Source: Paucibacter aquatile
Lineage (GTDB): Bacteria > Pseudomonadota > Gammaproteobacteria > Burkholderiales > Burkholderiaceae_C
NCBI RefSeq assembly: GCF_002885975.1
Contig: NZ_POSP01000004.1
Coordinates: 820,371-884,370, forward strand
Direction: 5' to 3'
Length of the DNA stretch: 64,000 bases
Shown piece after piece: positions 21,834 through 30,244 of the stretch. The position numbers and the translations under genes were made by a program. Below the pieces are notes generated by a model. The model was not told where the DNA came from. It saw only the letters and a list, made by a program, of their open reading frames with translations, and ran no database searches. How positions within the stretch are numbered: the first letter of the stretch is position 1; each line of letters opens with the position of its first letter.

Positions 21834-22562
21834 TCAGATCACGTGGTGGCCTGACTTCAGGTACCAGTCGGCCATGCGCTGACCGTTCCAGCGCAGCGTC
21901 ACATGCTCGGCCTGCCGGGCCGGAGGCAAGGCGGCGCGCGGGGTGAACAGGGCCACGCACTGGCCGCCGGGCTGGCGCACGCTGTCGTAGATCAGGCCCG
22001 CGCTGCCTTGCTCGCGCAGGCTCTGGGCGAAGGGCCGCGAGGCGGCGTAGGAGTTCGCATCCAGCAGCGCCAGCGCGCGCAGATCACGGTCGTCGGCACG
22101 CAGTTCGTGCAAATCGGCCTGCACCGTGACGCGGTAGCAGCGCAGATCCACATCGATGGCCGGCTCGGCCGTGCGGGCGAGAAAGAGCGCGCGGTGGTGG
22201 CTGACCTCGGCCACGGCGGTTTCCAGCGTGGCCGCGGCGTAGTAGACACCGTAGCTGCCGTCGGAAAAACGGCTGCCCTCGGGGTTCAGGTGGGTGAAGG
22301 CCGCCATGATGGGGCTGCTCCCGGGGCCGCAGAGGCGCTGCTCGGGCGGCACCAGGCTCAGCTCGCCGAGTTGCTCGCGCAGGCGCGGGTTGCCGAGCGC
22401 CTCGATGGCGAAGACCACGGCCAGGTCCGCCGGCTCGGCCACTGCGTCGAACAGCAGCACGGGCGGGTAGCGGCTGGGCAGTAGACGGCAGGAATCCGGC
22501 CAGTGCACGGGGATGCAGGGCAGGGCGATCGGGGCAGACGGGGGCAGGGCGGAGGAGCTCAA
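21834..22562 (-). CDS. RES-domain toxin of a type II toxin-antitoxin pair
   Basis: The 242-aa product contains a RES domain (Arg-Glu-Ser motif), the fold of NAD+-degrading toxins such as MbcT and Pseudomonas Res. The domain runs from RLLPSRYPPVLLFD through SDGSYGVYYAAATLETAVAEVSHHR to IYDSVRQPGGQCVALF; R, E and S candidates of the active site lie in these blocks. The gene follows the Xre/MbcA-type antitoxin gene by 12 bases, the standard order for this class. The chosen start is a TTG; a GTG further in (before HWPDSCRLL) is an alternative. Expected effect: depletion of NAD+ and growth arrest when free of antitoxin. Confidence 0.87.
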   Translation of the reverse strand: MSSSALPPSAPIALPCIPVHWPDSCRLLPSRYPPVLLFDAVAEPADLAVVFAIEALGNPRLREQLGELSLVPPEQRLCGPGSSPIMAAFTHLNPEGSRFSDGSYGVYYAAATLETAVAEVSHHRALFLARTAEPAIDVDLRCYRVTVQADLHELRADDRDLRALALLDANSYAASRPFAQSLREQGSAGLIYDSVRQPGGQCVALFTPRAALPPARQAEHVTLRWNGQRMADWYLKSGHHVI

Positions 22563-22574
22563 ACGCCAGGTCTT

Positions 22575-23003
22575 TCAGGCCCAGCCGCCGCGCTGTGCAT
22601 CCAGGTACTGGCGCACGACAAAGAGATCGGCGATCTGGCCGCCCAGCATGCGCGAAAGGGCGCTGCCGCCGCCGAACAGGGGCGCGCTGTTGGCCTTCTT
22701 GATCCAGGCATCGGCCCGCTCCGGGATGGGAAGCAGGATCTGCAGGCTGGCGTAGATGCTGAACAGATGAGACAGGCGCTCCAGCGTGGCGCCGTCCAGG
22801 CCGGCCTTGATGCGGCCGGCTTTCCAGTCGTAAAACGTGGTGCGGCCGCAGCCGAGCAGGCGCTGCTGTTCTTCATTGCTCAGGCCCCAGGCCTGGGCCA
22901 TGCGAAAAAACGTGCGCAGCGCCGCGCCGGCGGCGGCCGGGGTGTGCAGATCGGGCAAGCCCGGCTGCGGCTGGCTGTGGAAGTCCGAAGGAAGGGCGGC
23001 CAT
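22575..23003 (-). CDS. Xre/MbcA/ParS-type antitoxin (DUF2384)
   Basis: The 142-aa protein pairs with the RES toxin just downstream. The N-terminal part holds a helix-turn-helix (WGLSNEEQQRLLGCGRTTFYDWKAG). The C-terminal part is the DUF2384 toxin-binding domain, with RLSHLFSIYASLQILLP, NSAPLFGGGSALSRMLGG and the final helix LFVVRQYLDAQRGG. Such antitoxins bind and block the NAD+ pocket of the toxin and repress their own promoter. Inverted repeats within and upstream of a predicted promoter (23069-23119) support autoregulation. Confidence 0.88.
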   Translation of the reverse strand: MAALPSDFHSQPQPGLPDLHTPAAAGAALRTFFRMAQAWGLSNEEQQRLLGCGRTTFYDWKAGRIKAGLDGATLERLSHLFSIYASLQILLPIPERADAWIKKANSAPLFGGGSALSRMLGGQIADLFVVRQYLDAQRGGWA

Positions 23004-23068
23004 GGCGAACTCCTGGCAGGTGGGCGGCGCCGGCCTGGGCAGGCAGGAGCGGCGTCGCTGAGGAGTTC

Positions 23069-23119
23069 AGTGTAAGTTCTTTGGCGAACGAAAACAAGAA
23101 TTCAGTACGGAACTGAATT
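23069..23119 (-). promoter_or_regulatory. Promoter and operator candidates of the RES-Xre operon
   Basis: On the minus strand TTGTTT (23097-23092) and TACACT (23074-23069) are separated by 17 bases. Between them lies the inverted repeat GTTC-N6-GAAC (23076-23089). A larger perfect repeat, AATTCAGT-N5-ACTGAATT, covers 23099-23119. This second repeat also directly follows the amidohydrolase gene and is succeeded by CTTGTTTT, so it could act as its terminator. Confidence 0.6.
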
Positions 23120-23142
23120 TTCCTCGCGCCACCCTCTGATCT

Positions 23143-26100
23143 TCAGTCCTCCTCGCCGCCGTGACCGTGGCCATGGCTGTGTGCCTCGACCGGCATGCTG
23201 CGGCCGTCGGCGCCGTCGAAGAAGAAGGGCTTGCGGGCCTTTTGGCGCGGCAGCACCTCGTTCATGCTGCCGACCTCGAAGACCCGGCCGTTTTGCATCA
23301 CATGGCTGATGCGGTCGCTCTGGCGGATGTCCTTGAGCACATCGCCGTCGATGATGACCAGATCGGCCAGCTTGCCCACCTCGAGCGAGCCCAGGTCCTT
23401 GTCCAGGCCCAGGTAATGCGCCGGGTTGGCGGTGGCGGTGCGAATGGCTTCCAGCGGCGTCATGCCGCCGAGGCCGAACATCCACATCTCCCAATGGGCA
23501 CCCAGGCCTTCGCGCTGACCGTGGGCGCCGATATTGGCCTTGACGCCGCCGCGCTGCAGCTCGGTGGCGGTGCGGGCGACGCGGATGACGTTGAAGTCTT
23601 CCTCGGGCGCGGTCTCACGGCGCACGCTGCGTGACTCCAGCACGGCGCGCGGCACGTACTTGCTTAGCAGCGGGTGTTTCCAGACTTCCGTGCGGGCGTA
23701 CCAGTAATGCTCACCGTCCAGGCCGCCGTAGGCCACGTTGAGCGTGGGCGTGTAGCCGACCTGCGTCTGCGTCCAGAGCTGCTTCACATCGTCATAGACC
23801 TCGGCCACCGGCAGGGCGTGTTCGATGCCGGTGTGGCCGTCGACGATCATGCTCATGTTCAGCTGGAACAGCGAGCCGCCCTCGGGCACCACCATCATGC
23901 CGGTCTGGCGCGCGGCCTCGATCACCTGCTGGCGTTGCTCGCGGCGTGGCTGCTGGTAGCTCTTGACGCTGATGGCGCCCGCGGCCTTCTGGCGCTTGAG
24001 ATGAACCAGCGCATCGTCCAGGTTGTTGACCGGGGCATTGATGCTGCCCTTGGCGCCGTAGAGGATGGAGCCGGTCGAGTAGATGCGCGGGCCGGTCACC
24101 AGGCCGGCGCGCTGCATCTCGGCTTGCGTGAAGATGTCGCCGTTGCGGTTGGATGGGTCGTGGATGGTGGTCAGTCCAAAGGCCAGCGAGGCGTAGTTGA
24201 TCCAGCTTTGCTGGGGGATGATCTCGCTCTCACCCATGCCGCCGTGCCAGTGGGCATCGATCAGGCCTGGGATGATGGTCTTGCCGCGTGCATCGAGGCG
24301 TTTCGCATCGGCTGGGATCTGCACCTGATCGGCGCGGCCGATGGCGGCAATGCGGTTGCCCTGCACCACGATCACGCCGTCTTCGATCACCTCATCGCCC
24401 TTCATGGTGGCGATGCGGGCGCCGCTGATGGCGATGCGGCCGGCGGGCTTGTCGCTGGCCTGGCTGAAACCGATCTTGCGGCCGGCCTGCTGCACCGTCT
24501 CGGGCTTGAAGGTGCTGGCCACCGGCTTGCCATCGGCATCCACGGCCGCGGGCGGGAAGGCCTCGGCCAGGCGGGCGCTGTAGAGCTCGTCGCCATGGCT
24601 GAACCAGAGCTGCTGGCTGTCGCCGCTCCACTGCATGTTTTCGCCGGCGACCACGTCGAACTGGCGTACCGGCAGCGCGTCCATCTTGGGGCCTACGGTG
24701 ATGGTCTTGCCGGCCTGCGGCAGCGGCGTCACATAGGCGTGGCTGCGCTCGACAAAGCCCAGCCACTGGCCATCGGGCGAGAGGCTGTATTGGCTGACGT
24801 ACTCGCTGCGCGCGACCTCGGTTTCGCTGCGGTCCTTGAGCTCGATGCGCCAGAGCGAGCGGCGCGAATCGACCTCGCTGCTCATGCTGGAGCGGCTCAC
24901 ATACACCGCGTCATTGCGGGCGCCGAACTGCGGGCTGTCGCCGTCCTTGCTGATGCGCTGCGGCTCGCCACGTCCATCCGCCGCGGTGATGTAGACGCCG
25001 TTCTCCAGGCCATGCCAGGGCGTGGTCAGGTAGCCGCCTCTGGCCTTGACGTAGGCGATCTGCAGGCCATCAGGCGAGAAGCGCGGCGAGAGGTATTTGC
25101 CCGGCGCCTTGGTGATCACGGTCTCGCGGCCGCTGGCCAGGTCCAGCTTGCGCACGCTGCCGAGCTTGTCGTCGTTCCAGCTCACATAGACCAGCTCGCG
25201 GCCGTCGCGCGAGAAGCTGGGGAAGAACTCGAAGGCCTCGCCTTGCTGCTGGGTCAGGCGGCGCGGCGCGGCATCCGAGCGCAGGTCCTTGAGGTAGAGA
25301 TGGCCCAGGGCCGAGTAGACGACCGATTTGCCATCGGGCGAGGTGTTGACCCAGCGCAGCTGCTTGACGGCGAACTGATCGGGCGCCACTTCTTGCGGCA
25401 CGCGCAAGGCCTCGCGCACCTCGCGCTGGTCTTTCACATGGAAGGGGATCTCGGCGGCCGTGCTCTTGAAGGGGTCGACGCGCCAGAGCTTGCCCTGGGC
25501 CCAGACGACGATCTGTTTGGCATCTGGCGTCCAGGCAAAGGCCGGGTAGACGCCGTTGATGGACCAGCTCTCCTGCAGATCACGCTCCAGCTGGCCCCAG
25601 GCGGCGAACTCGCGGCCGCTGCTCAGGTCCTTGAGGAAGAGCGTGCTCTGGTTGCGCACCCGGCGCACAAAGGCCAGGTACTTGCCATCGGGCGAGGGGG
25701 TGGGGCGGATGGCGCCGCCGGCGCCTTGAACAAAGGCCTCGACCGTGCCGTCGCTGAGGTCCTGGCGGAAGATCTTGAAGATCTCGCCGTTGGAGTTTTT
25801 GTTGTACTCGAAGCTGCGGCCCGGCGTGGTGTCTTGCGAGTAGTAGAGGTATTTGCCGTCGGGCGAAAGCGCGGGCTCGCCCAGGTCTTTCTGCCAGTTG
25901 GGCTTCTCATTCAGCTGCACGCCCTTGTTGCCGGCCGCGGCGCCATCCACATGGAAGAGCCAGATCTCGCCCGAGCCGGCCGAGCGTGTGCCGGTGTAGT
26001 GCTTGCGCGCGGCGATGTACTTGCCGTTGGGGTGCCAGACCGGGTTGTTGAGCAGGCGGTAGTCTTCCTTGGTCACAGCGCGGGCGCCGCTGCCGTCGGC

Positions 26101-26550
26101 ATTCATCACCCAGATGTTGTCGCCGCCGCCGGCGTCGCTCTGGAAGGCGATCTGGCGGCCATCGGGTGAGAAGCGGGCTTGCTGCTCCCAGGCGATGGAA
26201 TGGGTCAGGGGCTTGGCCTCGCCGCCCGCGATGGGCAGCAGGTAGAGGTCACCAAGCAGGTCGAAGACCAACTGCTTGCCGTCAGGGCTTACGTCCACGC
26301 TCATCCAGGTGCCGCTGCGGGTGTCGATCTGCACCTGGCGGCCGGTGCCGGGCGGCTGGTTGACGTTCCAGGTTTTCTTGTCGGCCGCTTTCTCAGTCGC
26401 CTTTTCGGCAGCCGGGGCTGTTTGGGCCACACCGCTGTGCACGGCTCCCAGCAGGGCGACGGCCAGGGCGCAGGCGCGCAAGGCGGAGGGGCAGGTCTTG
26501 CCCGCGGTGGCGGGGCTCAGAAACAAAGGTGTGGCAGTGCTTGTGCTCAT
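23143..26550 (-). CDS. Exported amidohydrolase with N-terminal TolB-like beta-propeller
   Basis: The 1,135-aa product begins with a signal peptide (ALAVALLGAVHSGVAQT). Residues ~60-690 contain repeated PD40/TolB-type blades, each with a variant of SPDGKQLVF (DVSPDGKQLVFDLLG, FSPDGRQIAFQSD, LSPDGKYLYYSQD, SPDGQWLGFVE). Residues ~715-1,110 form an amidohydrolase barrel with RIAISGARIATMKG, the metal ligands in GLIDAHWHGG and the closing AIRTATANPAHYLGLDKDLG. The C-terminus is His-rich (HSHGHGHGGEED) and may bind metal. Similar propeller-amidohydrolase proteins are common in Gram-negative periplasms; several are prolidase or dipeptidase relatives, but the substrate here is not known. The ATG at 26550 is preferred over upstream options because it opens the signal peptide. 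Confidence 0.85.
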   Translation of the reverse strand: MSTSTATPLFLSPATAGKTCPSALRACALAVALLGAVHSGVAQTAPAAEKATEKAADKKTWNVNQPPGTGRQVQIDTRSGTWMSVDVSPDGKQLVFDLLGDLYLLPIAGGEAKPLTHSIAWEQQARFSPDGRQIAFQSDAGGGDNIWVMNADGSGARAVTKEDYRLLNNPVWHPNGKYIAARKHYTGTRSAGSGEIWLFHVDGAAAGNKGVQLNEKPNWQKDLGEPALSPDGKYLYYSQDTTPGRSFEYNKNSNGEIFKIFRQDLSDGTVEAFVQGAGGAIRPTPSPDGKYLAFVRRVRNQSTLFLKDLSSGREFAAWGQLERDLQESWSINGVYPAFAWTPDAKQIVVWAQGKLWRVDPFKSTAAEIPFHVKDQREVREALRVPQEVAPDQFAVKQLRWVNTSPDGKSVVYSALGHLYLKDLRSDAAPRRLTQQQGEAFEFFPSFSRDGRELVYVSWNDDKLGSVRKLDLASGRETVITKAPGKYLSPRFSPDGLQIAYVKARGGYLTTPWHGLENGVYITAADGRGEPQRISKDGDSPQFGARNDAVYVSRSSMSSEVDSRRSLWRIELKDRSETEVARSEYVSQYSLSPDGQWLGFVERSHAYVTPLPQAGKTITVGPKMDALPVRQFDVVAGENMQWSGDSQQLWFSHGDELYSARLAEAFPPAAVDADGKPVASTFKPETVQQAGRKIGFSQASDKPAGRIAISGARIATMKGDEVIEDGVIVVQGNRIAAIGRADQVQIPADAKRLDARGKTIIPGLIDAHWHGGMGESEIIPQQSWINYASLAFGLTTIHDPSNRNGDIFTQAEMQRAGLVTGPRIYSTGSILYGAKGSINAPVNNLDDALVHLKRQKAAGAISVKSYQQPRREQRQQVIEAARQTGMMVVPEGGSLFQLNMSMIVDGHTGIEHALPVAEVYDDVKQLWTQTQVGYTPTLNVAYGGLDGEHYWYARTEVWKHPLLSKYVPRAVLESRSVRRETAPEEDFNVIRVARTATELQRGGVKANIGAHGQREGLGAHWEMWMFGLGGMTPLEAIRTATANPAHYLGLDKDLGSLEVGKLADLVIIDGDVLKDIRQSDRISHVMQNGRVFEVGSMNEVLPRQKARKPFFFDGADGRSMPVEAHSHGHGHGGEED

Positions 26551-26703
26551 GGGATGACTTGGGTGAAGTGCCGGGCGAGGATAGCGACAGCCGCCTCCTG
26601 CAGCCATGAGCAATTGCCCTCTGCGGCGGGCTCCTTCGCGTCAGTTGGGCGCTGCTCGCGCAAGTGCCTGAGCGGCGCCACGGCTCATGGCCGTGGTGCC
26701 CAT

Positions 26704-26720
26704 CTGAAGCTGAGCTGAAG
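26704..26720 (+). promoter_or_regulatory. Direct-repeat operator CTGAAG-N5-CTGAAG
   Basis: Identical hexamers at 26704-26709 and 26715-26720 have an 11-bp period, as expected for head-to-tail binding of an OmpR/QseB-type dimer. They end 46 bases before the response-regulator start, so autoregulation is likely. Confidence 0.65.
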
Positions 26721-26766
26721 TGGGGCGCTCTCCACAGTGCTACCGTTGCAGCAGGAGGTAAGGCGC

Positions 26767-27423
26767 ATGCGTCTGATGCTGCTTGAAGATGACGACACCT
26801 TGGGCGAGGGCTTGAGCGAGTTCCTGCGCCTGGAGGGCCATCTGGTGGATTGGTTCCAGAGCCTGCGCGACGCGCAACTGGTGATCAGCGAGCCCTACGA
26901 CCTGCTGCTGGTCGATTGGCAACTGCCCGATGGCTCCGGGGTTGACTGGATCCGCCAGCTGCGCGCGCGCGGCCTCGGGCTGCCCATCGTCGTGCTCACG
27001 GCCAAGGACCGGCTCAGCGAGCGCATCCAGGGACTGGACAGCGGTGCCGATGATTACCTGGTCAAGCCATTTCAACCGGAAGAGCTGGCAGCGCGCATCC
27101 GCGCCCTGCAGCGGCGGTCGCTGTCGCAAGGTGCACAGCGTCGGCGCCTGTCCGCGGAGGTGGACATGGATCTGGCCGCCAAATGCGTGTACCGAGGCGA
27201 CCAACGCGTGGACCTGACCGCACGGGAATGGACGCTGCTGGAGGCTTTGGTGAATCGCGCGGGCCGGGTGGTGTCCAAATCCGATCTGGAGGCCTTGACC
27301 CAAGGCTTCGAGGGCGAGGCAGCCAGCAATGTGGTCGAAGTACATGTCTTCAATCTGCGGCGCAAGCTGGGGCGTGCGTTGATCGAGACCGTGCGCGGCC
27401 TCGGCTATCGGGTCAGCCCATGA
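26767..27423 (+). CDS. OmpR-family response regulator, QseB/PmrA-like
   Basis: The 218-aa protein has a receiver domain (residues 1-120) with acidic pocket EDDD, phosphoacceptor Asp50 in LLLVDWQLPDG, the Thr and Lys switch residues in VVLTAKD and DYLVKPF. A winged-helix DNA-binding domain follows (TAREWTLLEALVNRAGRVVSKSDLEALTQ, then VEVHVFNLRRKLG and TVRGLGYRV). The start at 26767 follows an AGGAGG site; the frame is open ten codons further up. The stop overlaps the histidine kinase start (ATGA). Confidence 0.93.
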   Translation: MRLMLLEDDDTLGEGLSEFLRLEGHLVDWFQSLRDAQLVISEPYDLLLVDWQLPDGSGVDWIRQLRARGLGLPIVVLTAKDRLSERIQGLDSGADDYLVKPFQPEELAARIRALQRRSLSQGAQRRRLSAEVDMDLAAKCVYRGDQRVDLTAREWTLLEALVNRAGRVVSKSDLEALTQGFEGEAASNVVEVHVFNLRRKLGRALIETVRGLGYRVSP

Positions 27424-28772
27424 CGACGAACACGCTGCCCAGCTTGCGGGCCGAACTCTCGCGCAGCCTGTGGTGGATCAGCGCCGCCTGGCTGCTGACC
27501 GTGCTGCTGAGCGTGGTGTGGGTGGTGCGTCACGAGGCCGAGGAGTTGATGGACGAGGCTTTGCGCGAATCTTCGGAGCTGATCTATGGTCTGCTGAAGC
27601 AGGGCGCTCGCCTGCCCGACGAACTGCAGGGGCAGGTCTTGCCCGCGCCGCCGCACAAGGAGCATCTGGTCTGGCAACTGCTGGACAGCCGCTCTGCCCA
27701 GGTGCTGCGCCGCTCCCATATGGCGCCGGCGCGCGCCTTGTTGATGCCAACGCGCCGCGGCCTTTTTGATGCGCCGGGCGGTTGGCGGCTTTATGCCATA
27801 CCCATGTCGGACGGCCGCAGCACCTTGCTGGTGGCCCAGACCCGCGCCGAGCGCCTGGAATCGCGTTACGGCGCGCTCCTCGCACTATTGGCTGCGGCCT
27901 TGGCGGTCAGTGCGTTCTGGGCGGCACTGCTGAGCCGGCGCGTGCGGGCCACCTTGCAGCCGCTGGCGGCCTTGGGCACGCAGATCCAGGCTTACGACCC
28001 CATGCGCGCCGAGACCGATCTGCCTCCAGCCAGCCGGGCGGAGCTGCTGCCGGTGCGCAGCGCCATCCATGAGCTGGGCCAGCGTCTGGCCTTACGGGTT
28101 CGCCATGAGCAGGCCTTTGCCGCACATGCCGCCCATGCCTTGCGCACCCCGCTGGCCGGCATGGACGCACAACTGGCCTTGGCTCAGCGTGAGGCCGACG
28201 AAGCCTCGCGGCCCCGCATCCTGCGCGCTCGGGCCGCGGCCGAACGGCTCAAGCGCGTGGTTTCGTCCCTGCTGCTGATGTTCCGCAGCGGGGCGGAGCT
28301 GGATGTGCAGGACCTGAGTCTGGGTGATCTGGCCGACCTGGCTCAGCGTTTGCCCCTGGATCAGCTGCAGCTGCATGTCCAGGCGCCGGCGGACCGAACA
28401 GTTCCAGTGCGTGCCGATCCCAATCTGCTCAGCGCTGCCTTGGCCAATCTGCTGGACAACGCCCTGCGTCACGGTGCCGAGCAGGCCTGGCTGAGCCTGC
28501 AACTGGAGGCGGACGGCATGGTCCGCTTGCGCCTGCGTGACGACGGTCCGGGCGTGGATGCGGATCGCCTGTCCCAGTTGCAAGCCGGCCTGAATCAACC
28601 TGAAGACGCGGCTGCGGTCGGCCTGGGCCTGCGCCTGGCCCAGTTGGTGGCGCAAGCGCACGGCGGTTGCTTGAGCCTGGAGATCCCGGCTGCGACGGGC
28701 GGCCGCGGGCCCCGCGGTTTCGCGGTATGCCTGCAATGGCCGTCCAGAGGCCCGGGATCGCGCGCCGGCTAG
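27420..28772 (+). CDS. Sensor histidine kinase, QseC-like, with unusual H-box
   Basis: The 450-aa inner-membrane kinase has two membrane helices (about residues 17-37 and 152-172) flanking a ~115-residue periplasmic sensor. A HisKA domain and an HATPase domain follow, with NLLDNALRHG (N box), DDGPGVD (G1) and VGLGLRLAQ (G2). The phospho-histidine is His239 in AAHALRTPLAG. The residue after it is Ala instead of the usual Glu/Asp. Translation is coupled to the regulator by a 4-base overlap. The signal is unknown; QseC relatives sense catechols, cations or membrane stress. Confidence 0.9.
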   Translation: MTTNTLPSLRAELSRSLWWISAAWLLTVLLSVVWVVRHEAEELMDEALRESSELIYGLLKQGARLPDELQGQVLPAPPHKEHLVWQLLDSRSAQVLRRSHMAPARALLMPTRRGLFDAPGGWRLYAIPMSDGRSTLLVAQTRAERLESRYGALLALLAAALAVSAFWAALLSRRVRATLQPLAALGTQIQAYDPMRAETDLPPASRAELLPVRSAIHELGQRLALRVRHEQAFAAHAAHALRTPLAGMDAQLALAQREADEASRPRILRARAAAERLKRVVSSLLLMFRSGAELDVQDLSLGDLADLAQRLPLDQLQLHVQAPADRTVPVRADPNLLSAALANLLDNALRHGAEQAWLSLQLEADGMVRLRLRDDGPGVDADRLSQLQAGLNQPEDAAAVGLGLRLAQLVAQAHGGCLSLEIPAATGGRGPRGFAVCLQWPSRGPGSRAG

Positions 28773-28840
28773 CCGCGATCCAGGACTGGGAACCCGCGGG
28801 AAGCTCACGCAGCCCATGGCTTGTCCCGCAGCGCTGGCGC

Positions 28841-30127
28841 CTATTGCCTGCGGCTGGCTTCGACCATGCGCTTCATCGCCTCGGCCGTGCTCATTTTGTC
28901 GCTGTTCCAGAACTGGCTGACCACGTCCTTGAGCGCCCACTCGATGGACGAGGGCGCAGCCATGCCGTTGGCGATCGAGGGCAGCAGCGAGGCCTGCTTG
29001 GCGGCGGTGCTGAACTCTTGCGCCGAGGCCTTGGCGCAGTCGTCGAAGCGGTCCATCTTCATGCCCAAGCGCACTGGGATGCTGCCCTTGCTGAGGTTGA
29101 AGGCCTCCTGGAACTCAGGCGACATGACGGCGCTGGCCAGGTCTTTCTGCGCCGCGCTGTTGGCCGGGCTCTTGAGCTTGAACATGGCGAAGGAATCCAC
29201 CACAAAGATGAAGCTCTTGGCCGTGCCGGGCGCCGGGGTGCAGATGAAGCCTTTGCCTGGCTGGCTGCCGACGGCGAGGAACTCGCCCTTGGCCCAATCG
29301 CCCATCAGCTGCATGGCCGCCTCGCCCTTGATCACCATGGCTGTGGCCAGGTTCCAATCCCTCCCCGGGGCATTGCGGTCGGTGAAGGGCTTGATGCGTT
29401 TGTAGGTGCTGAGCACCTTGTCCATGGTCGGACTGTTCAGCGCGCTGGCCTCGCGCAGCACAAAGGCCTGGCGGTAGAACTCGGCGCCGCCCACGCCCAG
29501 GGTCACGGTCTCCAGCAGGGTCAGGTCTTGCCAGCTCTGCCCGCCATGGGCCAGGGCGATCACGCCGGCCTTCTTCAGGGTTTCGGCGGCGGCAAAGAAC
29601 TCGTCCCAGCTGCTGGGTACCTTGGCGCCGACGCGGGCAAACACTGCCGGATTGACCCAGAGCCAGTTGACGCGGTGCACATTGACCGGCACGGCGATGT
29701 AGTCGCCGCGGTATTTCATTTGGTCGCTGACGACCTGGGGCAGCAGATCGTCCCAGCGTTCGGCCCGGGCCACTTCGTTGATGCTGGTCAGCACGCCCTC
29801 GCGGGCCCAGGCCTGCAGGGAGGGGCCCTTGATCTGGGCGGCGGCCGGCGCATTGCCCGACACCACGCGCGAGCGCAGCACGGTGATGGCCGAGTCGCCG
29901 CCGCTGCCTGCGACGGCAAAGTCCTTCCAGCTGTGGCCCTTGGCCTGCATGCTGGCCTTGAGCGCCTGGGCCGCCCGCGCCTCGCCGCCGCTGGTCCACC
30001 AGTGCAGCACCTCGATCTCGCCGGCGCGGGCAGCCGGCAAAGCCGTGGCCAGCGTCAGCAGCAGGGCGCCCAGCAGCCCCGAACGACTCACGGCCAGCCG
30101 CTGCGCGCGGGCGGGATTCAGTTTCAT
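28841..30127 (-). CDS. Periplasmic sugar-binding protein of ABC type, GtsA-like, orphan
   Basis: The 428-aa product has a signal peptide (LLLTLATALPAARAGE). The mature start EIEVLHWWTSGGEARA is characteristic of glucose/mannose binding proteins of the GtsA/GltB type. Other family blocks are YIAVPVNVHRVNWLWVN, LAHGGQSWQDLTLLETV and AAMQLMGDWAKGEF. It is clearly paralogous to the binding protein at 42132-43409, with the same blocks in the same order. It has no permease genes of its own next to it, so it probably feeds the GtsBCD-like system 14 kb away or serves the two-component sensor. Tandem 11-bp GTTAAT boxes upstream of the start suggest control by the adjacent TctD-like regulator. The frame is open upstream, but the ATG at 30127 starts the signal peptide. 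Confidence 0.87.
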   Translation of the reverse strand: MKLNPARAQRLAVSRSGLLGALLLTLATALPAARAGEIEVLHWWTSGGEARAAQALKASMQAKGHSWKDFAVAGSGGDSAITVLRSRVVSGNAPAAAQIKGPSLQAWAREGVLTSINEVARAERWDDLLPQVVSDQMKYRGDYIAVPVNVHRVNWLWVNPAVFARVGAKVPSSWDEFFAAAETLKKAGVIALAHGGQSWQDLTLLETVTLGVGGAEFYRQAFVLREASALNSPTMDKVLSTYKRIKPFTDRNAPGRDWNLATAMVIKGEAAMQLMGDWAKGEFLAVGSQPGKGFICTPAPGTAKSFIFVVDSFAMFKLKSPANSAAQKDLASAVMSPEFQEAFNLSKGSIPVRLGMKMDRFDDCAKASAQEFSTAAKQASLLPSIANGMAAPSSIEWALKDVVSQFWNSDKMSTAEAMKRMVEASRRQ

Positions 30128-30193
30128 TGGCGGGTCCCCATCCGGGGCCGAGTGCTGCGGCATGCAGTCCGCGAGCCCTGGCCTCCATTAATT

Positions 30194-30210
30194 ATTAACA
30201 CGGCATTAAC
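30194..30210 (-). promoter_or_regulatory. Tandem GTTAAT boxes upstream of the orphan sugar-binding protein
   Basis: On the minus strand GTTAAT occurs at 30210-30205 and 30199-30194, an 11-bp period (GTTAAT-N5-GTTAAT). A third related ATTAAT follows at 30192-30187, off the period. The repeats lie about 70 bases before the ATG. Near-identical spacing and sequence appear upstream of the TonB receptor. Confidence 0.7.
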
Positions 30211-30244
30211 ATTTTGCCTTCAAGGCAAGGTTTCGGTCAGCGGG

